Assembly: GCF_002723915.1 (NCBI RefSeq)
Contig: NZ_BEWL01000003.1
Span: 248,001-312,000, forward strand
Origin: Gluconobacter albidus
GTDB taxonomy: Bacteria; Pseudomonadota; Alphaproteobacteria; Acetobacterales; Acetobacteraceae
Length of the DNA stretch: 64,000 nt
Reading direction: 5' to 3'
The notes below the pieces were generated by a model, which was not told the DNA's origin, did no database searches, and saw only the letters and a program-made list of their open reading frames with translations. Both the position numbers and the translations under genes were made by a program. Positions 26,420 through 34,960 of the stretch are shown piece by piece. The stretch's first letter is position 1, and every line of letters begins with the position of its first letter.

Positions 26420-28819
26420 ATGCCGTCGATCCCCCGTCCCGAGCCGTCCGCCTCACCCCACCCGCGAACCGGACGCGCCGTCCTCGGCCTCTGCCTCTTT
26501 CTGCTCCTCGGCCTTCTGACGCCCCTCCTGCCGGCAAAAGCCGCCGACAGCGCCCATCCCCTCAGCCAGCAGGAAGCGCAGCAACTCCTCAACGTCCTGA
26601 ACAATCCCAAGGAACGGGACGCCTTCACCCACACCCTTGACCTGATGGCCCGCGGCCTGCCGGTCGCAGCTCCCGCAGCAGCTCCTGCCGCAGCCCCTGC
26701 GAAAGCCGCCCCCGCCAAAACCGTCGCCGACGTCCCACCCGACATCCACACCGGCCTGAGCAGCATCCGCCTGCAGGCGCTGGGCTATCTGCACAACTTC
26801 CTCGGCCTGTTCAGCGACCTCGGCATTGTCGGTCACTGGGCCCACACGACCCTCGCTTCAGCCGATACCCGCACCACAATCCTTCACGCCTTCGCAGGCG
26901 GCCTCGTGGTCATGCTCTGTGGCGTGGCCCTGGAGCGGATTGTCGCCCTGAGCCTGCACAAGCCGCTGGTCCAGCTGACCCAGAACGCCGAAAACCGGGA
27001 GCAGCGCAACACCCTCGCGGACGAAGACGCCGCCGCCCATGACCCCATCGTCGACGGCTCCAGCGAAACCCGCGCCGCCGACCAGCGGCGTCAGGTCGAA
27101 ACCCTGCGCTTCCTGTCCCGCGTCCCTTACGCGCTGGGGCATTTCGCCCTGAAGGCCATCCCGGTTCTCGTCTTTCTGGCCGTCGCCTATCTGGCCGTTC
27201 TTGTCCTCCCCTGGAGCACCAAGACCGACAACGTCATCATGACGCTCGCCAACTGCTACGCCGCCGCCCGGATTCTCTATCTTTTCGTCGAAACCGGATT
27301 CGCGCCCCGCTCCCCCACGATCCGCCTCCTGCCCGCCACGGACGCCACAGCCTTCCTGCTGACCCGCTGGTGGAACGTGCTGGTCGCAGCCCCCGCCATC
27401 GTCTTCTGCCTGTCCACACTGGGCAGCCAGTTCAATCTCTCGCCCCGCGGCACGGATGCGATGATCCGCGGCATAATCCTGATCGAACATATTCTGATCG
27501 CCGTCTTCATCTGGCGAGTCCGACACCTCGTCAGCAGCGCGCTTCAGCCGCGCGCCGTCCCCGACACCGCGATGTGGACCTTCATTGTCGCCATCACGCG
27601 CCTGTGGTGGGTCCCGGCCATGTTCCTCGATGCCTCCCTCTGGATCGTCTGGGCCGCCCATCTTCCGGGTGGCTATCGCTGGATTCTCGACACCACCGGC
27701 ATCACGATCGGCATTCTCGTCGCCTCCCGCCTGATCGCCGTGCTCGCTTACGGCCTTCAGGACCGCTTCTTCCGCATCAATCCCGTCCTGACCGAACGCT
27801 TCCCCGACATCCAGAAACGCGCCGACCGCTATTACCCCTTCGCCCGCCGCATCCTGACCGGCGCCATTCTCTTCCTGACCCTGATCGCCATGACCGAAGC
27901 TTGGGGCCTGCCCACGTTCGGCTTCTTCATGAAAAACGCCGTCGGCCGCCACCTGCTCGACGCCGTCCTGACCATGCTCGTCGCCCTGAGCATCGCGGTC
28001 ACGATCTGGGAAATCATCAACGCCTTCCTCAGCCAGCAGCTCACCCGTTTCGAAACTTCGGACCAGCTCTCCCGCGCCACCCGCCTCCGCACGGTCCTGC
28101 CCATCATCCGCACCGTCCTGCTGGCCATCATCATCATCATCGTCGCAGTCACGACCCTCTCGCAGATCGGCATCAACGTCACCCCGCTGCTCACCGGTGC
28201 AGGCATCATGGGTGCCGCCATCGCCTTCGGTTCGCAGAGCCTGGTCAAGGACTTCATCACGGGCTTCTTCATGCTCGTCGAAGATGCCATCCAGGTCGGT
28301 GACTGGGTCACGACCGGCGGCGTTTCGGGAACGGTGGAAAACCTCTCGATCCGCACTGTGAAGGTCCGCGACATCAACGGCGACCTTCACATCATCCCGT
28401 TCTCGTCCGTCTCCTCCATCGCCAACACCGCCCGCGGCTACAACCAGGTCATCGTCAAACAGCAGCTCGACCTGTCCGAAGACCTGCCGCGCGTGACAGC
28501 CATCATGACAAAAACCCTCAAGGACATGCGAGACGACGCCGTCTTCGGCCCCATGATCCTGTCGGACTATAACGATCTGGGCGTGGATAACAGCGACAGC
28601 GGCGGCGCCACCCTCCTCGGCAGCTTCCGCACGGCACCGATGATGAAATGGAAGGTCAAGCGCGAGTTCTACCGCCGCATCACCAACCAGCTCGCCGCCG
28701 CCAGCATCAAGTTCTACACCGGCACGTCCTACTTCACGACGCCCCCCGGCAACGCCATGCGCATCACCACGGACGCCCCGCTGCCCATCCCGGCCAACGA
28801 CGCCCCCAACCAGACCTGA
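26420..28819 (+). CDS. MscS-family mechanosensitive channel
   Basis: 799 residues: signal peptide (LLPAKA), a periplasmic helical part with an Ala/Pro-rich stretch (residues about 77-97), several extra membrane segments, then the MscS core with pore helix GAGIMGAAIAFGSQSLVKD and the beta domain VGDWVTTGG...VRDINGDLHIIPFS. The large N-terminal half puts it with the MscM/YbdG/YjeP-like long members that relieve osmotic pressure. A strong terminator follows immediately. Confidence 0.92.
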   Translation: MPSIPRPEPSASPHPRTGRAVLGLCLFLLLGLLTPLLPAKAADSAHPLSQQEAQQLLNVLNNPKERDAFTHTLDLMARGLPVAAPAAAPAAAPAKAAPAKTVADVPPDIHTGLSSIRLQALGYLHNFLGLFSDLGIVGHWAHTTLASADTRTTILHAFAGGLVVMLCGVALERIVALSLHKPLVQLTQNAENREQRNTLADEDAAAHDPIVDGSSETRAADQRRQVETLRFLSRVPYALGHFALKAIPVLVFLAVAYLAVLVLPWSTKTDNVIMTLANCYAAARILYLFVETGFAPRSPTIRLLPATDATAFLLTRWWNVLVAAPAIVFCLSTLGSQFNLSPRGTDAMIRGIILIEHILIAVFIWRVRHLVSSALQPRAVPDTAMWTFIVAITRLWWVPAMFLDASLWIVWAAHLPGGYRWILDTTGITIGILVASRLIAVLAYGLQDRFFRINPVLTERFPDIQKRADRYYPFARRILTGAILFLTLIAMTEAWGLPTFGFFMKNAVGRHLLDAVLTMLVALSIAVTIWEIINAFLSQQLTRFETSDQLSRATRLRTVLPIIRTVLLAIIIIIVAVTTLSQIGINVTPLLTGAGIMGAAIAFGSQSLVKDFITGFFMLVEDAIQVGDWVTTGGVSGTVENLSIRTVKVRDINGDLHIIPFSSVSSIANTARGYNQVIVKQQLDLSEDLPRVTAIMTKTLKDMRDDAVFGPMILSDYNDLGVDNSDSGGATLLGSFRTAPMMKWKVKREFYRRITNQLAAASIKFYTGTSYFTTPPGNAMRITTDAPLPIPANDAPNQT

Positions 28820-28824
28820 TCCGG

Positions 28825-28854
28825 AACCGGCTCCTGACCCGGGAGCCGGTTTTC
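28825..28854 (+). terminator. Terminator of the MscS gene
   Basis: CCGGCTCC / GGAGCCGG stem with a short loop, followed by TTTTCC. It separates the channel gene from the following three-gene unit. Confidence 0.8.
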
Positions 28855-29041
28855 CACGACCGGACACCTCAATTCTTAATCATTTAAATAAAGTCTTGCA
28901 TTGCCGTGCGGACAGGCTCATTCTGCCCCCACATTATCGAGAACCCTCCTCCCGGTTCCCCGCAGACGATTTCCCGGCCCGATCCTCCCGCGGCCCCGCA
29001 TCGCCCGCCGATCGGCGAGGATCATGCCAAGGAATCCAGCG

Positions 29042-29350
29042 ATGTCTCTTGTCCTGGTCTCACCAGAGCCGTCAGCCCCCGATCAGACGCCCCTCACGGC
29101 CGCCTCCGAAACCCCCATGGACCGGCCCGATCCCGCCGCTCTCGCCGAAAAGAACCGTCAGGAAGAGCAGGTTCTGAAAAAGCGCTTCATCGGCATGGTC
29201 CTTGGCCTCGTCTTCGCGCATGTCTATGTCGCACTTGCGCTGGCCTACTCTTACATGGACAACCACAACCACCTGCACACCTGCTGGCTGCCGCTGTTCG
29301 GCGCCTTCATCTGCGGGATGATCTTCGTCTTCCACGTCTCGATCTCGTAA
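29042..29350 (+). CDS. Small membrane protein (gene 1 of the toxin unit)
   Basis: 102 residues: a polar, acidic N-terminal half (AALAEKNRQEEQVLKKR) and two hydrophobic segments (about residues 50-70, VLGLVFAHVYVALALAYSY, and 80-100, WLPLFGAFICGMIFVFHV) joined by a His/Asn-rich loop (DNHNHLHTC). AAGGAAT precedes the ATG. No family recognised. The next gene follows by 15 bases and the third by 2, so these are co-transcribed. Confidence 0.6.
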   Translation: MSLVLVSPEPSAPDQTPLTAASETPMDRPDPAALAEKNRQEEQVLKKRFIGMVLGLVFAHVYVALALAYSYMDNHNHLHTCWLPLFGAFICGMIFVFHVSIS

Positions 29351-29365
29351 GCCGGAGAGACACCC

Positions 29366-29590
29366 ATGACCCGCACAATCCGCCACGCCTGGCTGCAGCC
29401 CTTCCTGTCCACGACATTGTGGACCCTCGTCCTGATCGACATCGCCGTGATGACCTATCTGGAAAATCAGGATTTCTTCAAGGATTACGCCGGCTGGGCC
29501 TGGCCCTCCGTCCTGATCACCGGAATCATCGGCTATTTCATCGGCCCCGCAATCGACCGCATGTTCACCAGAAAATCCCCGAGCCAATAA
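29366..29590 (+). CDS. Small membrane protein (gene 2 of the toxin unit)
   Basis: 74 residues with two hydrophobic segments, TTLWTLVLIDIAVMTYL (about 16-32) and PSVLITGIIGYFIGPAI (about 47-63). GGAGAG lies upstream of the ATG. Its stop is 2 bases before the immunity/RNase fusion gene. Unknown function; by context it may anchor, export or take up the toxin, or be an unrelated passenger. Confidence 0.6.
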   Translation: MTRTIRHAWLQPFLSTTLWTLVLIDIAVMTYLENQDFFKDYAGWAWPSVLITGIIGYFIGPAIDRMFTRKSPSQ

Positions 29591-29592
29591 GA

Positions 29593-30333
29593 ATGACCAT
29601 CCCATCAGACCTGCCGGATCGGGAATGTCGCCGCCTCTTTCCACAACTGGCCAGCTACGGCGCCGGTCCGTTCGGGGAGGATGTCGACACATTCGGCGAA
29701 ACCCTGATGGACGTTATTCAGGACGTGACGGAGACCCGGACTTTCCTCACCCGGGCCGCCGCCATCCGCGAACTCGGAACCCTGCTGGCCTGCAACGATA
29801 CCGATCTGGCCCGGGTCACCCGGGCTCTGATCGCTTTCGATCCGGTCGCCCGGTTCAATGACCAGACTACCTGGCTCCCGGAACATTCGGCCCCGTTTCC
29901 CAGCCTCCGCGATTTCTGGACAGCCCTGTTAAAGAGCCTCGAAATCGGACCTCCTCCCTGGCCGGACACTTCAGACCGCCAGCTCGGAGGCTACGTTATG
30001 GAGCGGCATATCGCCCTGACAGACGCCGACATCGAAGAGCGATTTACCTACGAAAAACTCCGGTCTGTTTCTTTCTTCCACACAAAGGAAGACGCAGAGC
30101 GTGCCATCCTCCAGACGCTTCAGAGCAATGGGAATTCAATCGACGCATGGCGTGCCGAAGCACCTGACGGCATGCGCGAGAGCTTCGAGCAGGATTTTCC
30201 CGAAGGCGTCGGCATCGTCATCACGGAGCAGGATCGCCGCCCGACACCCGGCAAAACACTGTCCGTCACCCTGACCAAGCGCGAACTCCGCGGAATGGCC
30301 TATTACATCGAGACCATCAGGATCTACGCCTGA
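29593..30333 (+). CDS. Probable fusion of CdiI-like immunity domain and CdiA-type RNase A-like toxin domain
   Basis: 246 residues in one open frame. Residues about 10-115 (FPQLASY...ETLMDVIQDV...IRELGTLLACND) resemble the small CdiI-type contact-inhibition immunity proteins. Residues about 130-246 match the pattern of the bacterial CdiA-CT RNase A-like domain: GGYVMERHIAL, SVSFFHTKEDAERAIL, SIDAWRAE, GVGIVI and the end YYIETIRIYA. His139 and Arg150 are 11 apart, as I recall for the Yersinia kristensenii toxin; the Thr of its Thr-X-Tyr pair may be Thr241, while the Tyr position holds Arg243. So activity is uncertain. No signal peptide or secretion module is present. Normally toxin and immunity are separate genes; here the order is immunity first. 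All family calls are by eye. Confidence 0.6.
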   Translation: MTIPSDLPDRECRRLFPQLASYGAGPFGEDVDTFGETLMDVIQDVTETRTFLTRAAAIRELGTLLACNDTDLARVTRALIAFDPVARFNDQTTWLPEHSAPFPSLRDFWTALLKSLEIGPPPWPDTSDRQLGGYVMERHIALTDADIEERFTYEKLRSVSFFHTKEDAERAILQTLQSNGNSIDAWRAEAPDGMRESFEQDFPEGVGIVITEQDRRPTPGKTLSVTLTKRELRGMAYYIETIRIYA

Positions 30334-30334
30334 C

Positions 30335-30366
30335 AAAAAAAGGGGGAGCAGACCGCTCCCCCTTTT
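30335..30366. terminator. Bidirectional terminator
   Basis: GGGGGAGC / GCTCCCCC stem with A-run before and T-run after. It separates the converging toxin-unit gene (stop 30333) and beta-propeller gene (stop 30373). Confidence 0.88.
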
Positions 30367-30372
30367 CAAACC

Positions 30373-31599
30373 TTACCGCAAAATCCCCGTATGGCCGACG
30401 CTGTAGCGTCCCGGCTGCGGCCAGACCGTCAGGCCATGCGGCTCCGCGCCGACCGGGATCTTGCGCATCGCACCCGTATCGGTATCGATCGCATAGACCA
30501 CATCGTCGAACCGGCCCGACAGCCAGAGCAGCTTGCCGTCCGCGCTGACATTGCCCATGTCCGGGCTGCCGCCACCGGGGATCATCCAGGTCTTGATGAC
30601 CTTGTCCGTCGCAAAATCGATGATCGACACGCCACCCGGCCCGTGTTTCGGACCATGAATGCGATGTGATCCGCGATTGGCGACATACATCACCTTGCCA
30701 TCACGGCTCGGATACAGGCCATGCGTGCCGATACCCGTCGGGATGAAGCCGGTTTCCTTGAAGGAATCCCCATCCACAACGAACACACCATCCGCCATCA
30801 TGTCCGCGACATAGAACTTGTGACCATCCGGCGCCGTCAGAATGTCCTGCGGCATCCCGCCTTTGGACAGCTTCAGCATCCCGATCATCTTCAGGTTCAC
30901 CGTATCGACCTTGGCGACATAACCGCCGAACTCGCAGGTGAAGATCGCGTATTTCCCATCAATGGAGAAATCGGCGTGATTGACGCCCTTGCATTCCGGC
31001 GTCTCAACCGAGCCCTTCAGCTCCATCGTGTGCGGATCGCGGAAGTCCAGACGCTTGTGCGCCTCGGCCACCGTAATCGCGTATTTCCCGTCCGGCGTGA
31101 AATACATGTTGTACGGATCATCCACGGCAATGGACGGGCCCGGCTTGGCCGTCGCCGGATTGATCGGCGTGAGCGACCCGTCCGGACGGCCTTCGCTGTT
31201 ATTCGTCACCCACAGCGTCCGCAGATCCCAGGACGGCACCACATGCTGCGGCGAATGCCCGACCGGGAACGTGTCCACAACCTGAAAAGACGCCGGATCA
31301 ATAACGGAAACGCTGTCCCCGCGCAGGTTTGGCACATAAACGCGCGCCGGGTCCTGCGCGATCGCCGGCGAAATATGGGACGGGGTCGTCTCGCTGTAGA
31401 TGTTCTTCGGATCAATCACCGGCGGCATACCCGGAATCGTCTGGATGCCGGACGCCGCAACGGGGGCCGAAGCCGCGACCGGCGCGGACGCATCGGCCGG
31501 AACCGGCACCATCGGCGCACTCGGGGAATATTCCTGCGCATGGGCCGCGGCAGCTCCCAGCAGCGTCATCGCCACCAGAAGAGGAGTCTTGAATGTCAT
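30373..31599 (-). CDS. Exported YVTN/YncE-type beta-propeller protein
   Basis: 408 residues with a signal peptide (GAAAAHA), a Pro/Ala/Val-rich spacer, then seven-bladed-propeller repeats of the YVTN kind: VYVPNLRGDSVSVIDPA, LWVTNNSEG, FYVADMMADGVFVVDG, MYVANRGSH. The start overlaps the stop of the upstream creatininase gene by 4 bases, so the two are made together. Members of this family bind ligands or act beside periplasmic oxidases; no catalytic residues are evident. Confidence 0.85.
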   Translation of the reverse strand: MTFKTPLLVAMTLLGAAAAHAQEYSPSAPMVPVPADASAPVAASAPVAASGIQTIPGMPPVIDPKNIYSETTPSHISPAIAQDPARVYVPNLRGDSVSVIDPASFQVVDTFPVGHSPQHVVPSWDLRTLWVTNNSEGRPDGSLTPINPATAKPGPSIAVDDPYNMYFTPDGKYAITVAEAHKRLDFRDPHTMELKGSVETPECKGVNHADFSIDGKYAIFTCEFGGYVAKVDTVNLKMIGMLKLSKGGMPQDILTAPDGHKFYVADMMADGVFVVDGDSFKETGFIPTGIGTHGLYPSRDGKVMYVANRGSHRIHGPKHGPGGVSIIDFATDKVIKTWMIPGGGSPDMGNVSADGKLLWLSGRFDDVVYAIDTDTGAMRKIPVGAEPHGLTVWPQPGRYSVGHTGILR

Positions 31600-32453
31600 G
31601 GATGGCTCCTTTGAAAAGACTGGATTGCCGCAACCGCGGTCCGGATCTGCATGTCCGTGCCGATCCTGCCGAGTTCGGCCGATGCCCGCCGCGGATCGCC
31701 ACCATAGACGCCCTCGGCCACACCCGGTTTCGAAGCCTTGCGCAACGCATCCTGACGCACAAGCGACGGATCAACCGCCAGCATCAGCGACGTATCGCTC
31801 AGCTCCGCATGAAGCCCCACTTCCGCGCCATAACCCTGCGCACGCAGGGCATCGGCATAGTGATGGGGCACGACTTCATAATAATCGCGCACATAAAGCA
31901 CGGCGGCCTGACCCTTCCAGGCCCGGTTCAGTTCCTGCGCCACCTGCGCCATGAAAGACTGGTACCCACCATGATCGCCCAGAAGCACGATGCGCCGGAA
32001 ACCCTGAACGCGGAAACTCTCCGCAGCGCCCTTGAGCAGCCCTTCGAACACGGCAGGCGGCACGGAAATCGTGCCCGGAAACTTCATGTGAGACGTGCGC
32101 GGGCTCGTCGAGCCCTCCGGCACATAGGCCACAACAGGCGCCACCAGCGTATGCCCGGCCTGAACCGCAATCGTATCCGCCAGAACCTCAGCCCGCACAT
32201 TATGCTTGCCGACCGCAATATAAGGCCCGCTCTGCTCGGTCCCGCCGACAGGGATAATGACGGTATCAGTCCCCGTCTTCACATCCTGCGCCACCTCGGT
32301 CCAGCTCCGGCACGCAAACTCGGCCTGAAGCGCAAGCCCGGTGCAGTGCGCGCCCCCCCCGGCCACACCCTGCGCCTGTGCGAAACCCGCAGACAGCCCG
32401 ATCCCCACACAGAACAGGGCAGAACGACACGACAGGCGAAGCAGGTTGAACAT
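31596..32453 (-). CDS. Exported creatininase-family amidohydrolase
   Basis: 285 residues with signal peptide (SAGFAQA). The creatininase fold motifs are present in the form PVGGTEQSGPYIAVGKHN and LLGDHGGYQ; the His of the usual QHGPH(L) motif is Ser or Tyr here, while Glu, the KHN His and the DHGG His remain, so metal binding may differ from creatinine amidohydrolase. Coupled to the beta-propeller gene by a 4-base overlap. Most family members are cytoplasmic, so the export is notable. Substrate unknown. Confidence 0.83.
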   Translation of the reverse strand: MFNLLRLSCRSALFCVGIGLSAGFAQAQGVAGGGAHCTGLALQAEFACRSWTEVAQDVKTGTDTVIIPVGGTEQSGPYIAVGKHNVRAEVLADTIAVQAGHTLVAPVVAYVPEGSTSPRTSHMKFPGTISVPPAVFEGLLKGAAESFRVQGFRRIVLLGDHGGYQSFMAQVAQELNRAWKGQAAVLYVRDYYEVVPHHYADALRAQGYGAEVGLHAELSDTSLMLAVDPSLVRQDALRKASKPGVAEGVYGGDPRRASAELGRIGTDMQIRTAVAAIQSFQRSHP

Positions 32454-32591
32454 CAGGGCCGGAACACCTCTGGCAATGGCTGCCCTTCCCTACCCCATCT
32501 TCCCCTTCCTGTTCCAGAGGCGGCGTTTCCAAAGCGGCCCTTTCAGAACACGCCGGTCTTTTCGCAAACGCATCATGCAGTATAAGACATC

Positions 32592-33089
32592 ATGCCTTTT
32601 CCGATTTCCTACGATCCCGATCCTGTCGACAGCGCCGCCCACCTGATCCAGGTCGCGCTCACGCCCGTTTTCATGCTCTCCGGCATCGGCACCCTCATCA
32701 ACGTCTTCAACACCCGTCTGGCCCGCGTCACGGACCACCTTGAAGACGTCCGCAAGAAACTCGGTACCCCGAAAACGGACGATACCCCCGTCGATCCCAT
32801 CGACACGCCCGCCCGCCTGCGCAACCAGCAGGCCCGCCTGCACCGTCGGGTCTTCGTTCTGGACGCCGCGATTCTCCTGAACGGGATCGGCGGCGCCTCC
32901 ACCTGCGGCGCGGCCATGGCGCTGTTTGTAGGCTCCCTTCGCGATGCTTCGACCTCGGCATGGCTGCTGGCGTTTTTTGGCATAGCTCTCGCCTGCACCG
33001 TCGGATCGCTCATGTTCTTCCTCGCCGACACCCTCCTGAGCTGGCACGGACTGCGCCACGACAGCGATCTGAGCCTCGACGCGGAATAA
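32592..33089 (+). CDS. DUF2721 family membrane protein
   Basis: 165 residues with the family hallmark HLIQVALTPVFMLSGIGTLINVFNTRLARVTD at the N-terminus (in parts QVALTPVFMLSGIGT and NVFNTRLARV), a central polar stretch, and two more membrane segments. Three to four membrane helices in all. Function unknown in the family. Confidence 0.88.
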   Translation: MPFPISYDPDPVDSAAHLIQVALTPVFMLSGIGTLINVFNTRLARVTDHLEDVRKKLGTPKTDDTPVDPIDTPARLRNQQARLHRRVFVLDAAILLNGIGGASTCGAAMALFVGSLRDASTSAWLLAFFGIALACTVGSLMFFLADTLLSWHGLRHDSDLSLDAE

Positions 33090-33372
33090 GCCGTCACGCA
33101 ATTTTATTTCAAAAACCACCGGGAATGGTACTGTTTCCCGAAAGAAATCCGGGCAACACCCCGGATCTCGCATCACTTTATTCGCGCTGAAATAATCGCG
33201 AATTCGTAACAAAATCACTCCCTCCGCAAAGAAGGCGAAAGTTTAAAAAGCATTTATGCAGGAAATGCAGGTCTGACCCTGCATCTGTATTTGTTGCTTC
33301 TGACACCGATTCTGGAGTTTCTCCCGCTGCACGCCGCAAAACGGCACACAGAACCACACGGAGATTTTCCAG

Positions 33373-33510
33373 ATGACGTCCATGACCCTGATCCACCTGA
33401 TCGGCCTTCCCACCAGCCTTCTCGCACAGTTCTCGATGGTTGCCTTCGTTCCGATGATCGGCGCCCTGATGATCGCTACGGTTGCTGCTGACCGCGTTTC
33501 CGAGAGCTGA
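33373..33510 (+). CDS. Small membrane protein, 45 residues
   Basis: Reads MTSMTLIHLIGLPTSLLAQF followed by a hydrophobic VAFVPMIGALMIATVAA and DRVSES. GGAG lies 10 bases before the ATG. It is preceded by a 280-bp stretch without other genes and followed by a strong hairpin, so it forms its own short transcription unit by appearance. No family recognised; coding status is moderate. Confidence 0.45.
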   Translation: MTSMTLIHLIGLPTSLLAQFSMVAFVPMIGALMIATVAADRVSES

Positions 33511-33523
33511 TCACAGTCTTCTC

Positions 33524-33554
33524 GGGACAAGCCCGGCCTCGCGCCGGGCGTCCC
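33524..33554. terminator. Strong hairpin after the 45-residue gene
   Basis: GGGAC-AA-GCCCGG ... CCGGGC-GTCCC around a 7-base loop; no long T-run. It lies between the small gene and the converging exporter gene. Confidence 0.55.
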
Positions 33555-33564
33555 GCTCCGGCTC

Positions 33565-34812
33565 TTATTGCCGGACAGACAGATAGGATTGCGGATCCAG
33601 CCGGCGGCGCCACAGATCGCACAGCCAGCAGAAGCTGATCCCCACCAGCATTCCGACCGATGTCGACCCGACCCAGTGCGTCGGCAGAAACGACATCATC
33701 ACGCCCGCCAGACCAGCGATCGTCCAGTTCATCGTTCCCATCAGCGCCGAAGCCGCGCCCGCCTGATGCCCATGATGCGTCAGCGCCAGAATGCCCGCAT
33801 TCGGTCCGATGAACCCCAGCGAAAATGTCGTGCACCAGATCAGCGCACACAAAATCCACGGATTCTGCGGCCCCGCAAATCCGCTCAGACACACCACCAC
33901 CGCCAGCGCACAGAACAGCAGAACCGCCAGCATCGCTGTCTCCATCACCCGCGTGAACAGGAAACGGTTCGCCAGCTTCGCATTCACCTGCGAACCAATG
34001 ATAAAGCCGATCCCGTTCAGCCCGAAGAAAATGGCGAACAGATGCGGCGAGAAATGCAGAATGTTCTCAAACAGCGCCGGCGCATTCGACAGATAGGCAA
34101 ACATCGTGAAGGTCGCAAAACTCACGACCATCACCGCAGAACAGAACAGTGGCTCGCGCAGCAGATCCCGGTAACGCGCCACCATCCCGCTGACCGGCAA
34201 CGCAAAACGCCGGTCCAGGGGCAATGTCTCGGGCAGCAGAAACAACGTGCAGAAGAACATCACGACGCCGAAAACGACATTCGCCCAGAAAATCAGCCGC
34301 CAGCTTCCCCAGTCCAGCAGAAAACTCCCGATCGACGGCGCCAGCAGAGGCCCCAGACCAAAAATCAGCATCAGTTGCGACATGAGCTTCACACCCGCCG
34401 AGCCGGTCGCGACATCGCGCACCATTGCCCGTGGCGCCACGGAACTGATCGCACCTCCCAGAGCCGCCACAAAGCGCAGTGCGCAGAACATGTGAAAACT
34501 GGTCGTCAGCGCCAGCCCGACCGAGGCAAGGGCATACACCACAAGTCCACACATCAGCGGCAGCTTGCGCCCGTACCGGTCGCAGAGCGGCCCAAGCGTG
34601 AACTGCCCGATCGCCAGCCCTGCCAGCCACGCCGTCAGCGTCAGCTGCGCGGATCCCGCCCCATGCCCCAGATCATGCTCCAGCGCCGGAAACGCCGGAA
34701 GATACATATCCGTCGAAACAGGCCCCAGAATAAAGACCATACCGATCAGCACCCGGGTCAGGCCATTCATCCCCTGTGGGGACGTCTGTTCGGAAAGCGA
34801 CGTAACGGACAC
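33565..34812 (-). CDS. Bcr/CflA-family drug efflux transporter
   Basis: 415 residues, 12 membrane segments, major facilitator superfamily. The DHA1 features are visible: STDMYLPAFP in helix 1, LGPLCDRYGRKLP between helices 2 and 3, and the drug-exporter motif in helix 5 (LGPLLAPSIGSFL). Exports hydrophobic drugs or metabolites with proton antiport in this family. The start is a GTG at 34812; an ATG at 34770 (residue 15) is possible. Confidence 0.9.
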   Translation of the reverse strand: MSVTSLSEQTSPQGMNGLTRVLIGMVFILGPVSTDMYLPAFPALEHDLGHGAGSAQLTLTAWLAGLAIGQFTLGPLCDRYGRKLPLMCGLVVYALASVGLALTTSFHMFCALRFVAALGGAISSVAPRAMVRDVATGSAGVKLMSQLMLIFGLGPLLAPSIGSFLLDWGSWRLIFWANVVFGVVMFFCTLFLLPETLPLDRRFALPVSGMVARYRDLLREPLFCSAVMVVSFATFTMFAYLSNAPALFENILHFSPHLFAIFFGLNGIGFIIGSQVNAKLANRFLFTRVMETAMLAVLLFCALAVVVCLSGFAGPQNPWILCALIWCTTFSLGFIGPNAGILALTHHGHQAGAASALMGTMNWTIAGLAGVMMSFLPTHWVGSTSVGMLVGISFCWLCDLWRRRLDPQSYLSVRQ

Positions 34813-34847
34813 GCAGGCACCATGACTAAACAGAGCGGAAAACAGAA

Positions 34848-34879
34848 AACGGGCCTCTCCCGCACAGGAGAAGCCCGTT
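34848..34879 (-). terminator. Terminator of pstS
   Basis: AACGGGC-C-TCTCC and GGAGA-A-GCCCGTT arms, followed on the minus strand by GTTTTCTGTTTTCC. It lies about 80 bases after the pstS stop. A second palindrome GCCCTGAAATTCAGGGC lies between (34912-34928). Confidence 0.75.
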
Positions 34880-34960
34880 CCATACTCAACGCCTTTTTAT
34901 CCTGACTGACCAGCCCTGAAATTCAGGGCCGGCCCGTCATTACGGATACAGACGCAGGAC

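Noticed and set aside
26858-28867. 669-codon open frame antisense to the MscS gene
   Set aside because: Low-complexity Asp/Gly/Val-rich translation without domains; mscS on the other strand has clear family motifs.
28906-29592. Longer N-terminus for the toxin fusion (frame open from 28906)
   Set aside because: This stretch overlaps both small membrane genes in another frame and reads as Arg/Pro-rich noise; the ATG at 29593 follows the previous stop by 2 bases.
33568-34905. 445-codon open frame antisense to the Bcr/CflA exporter
   Set aside because: Gln/Arg/His-rich shadow of a membrane protein gene.
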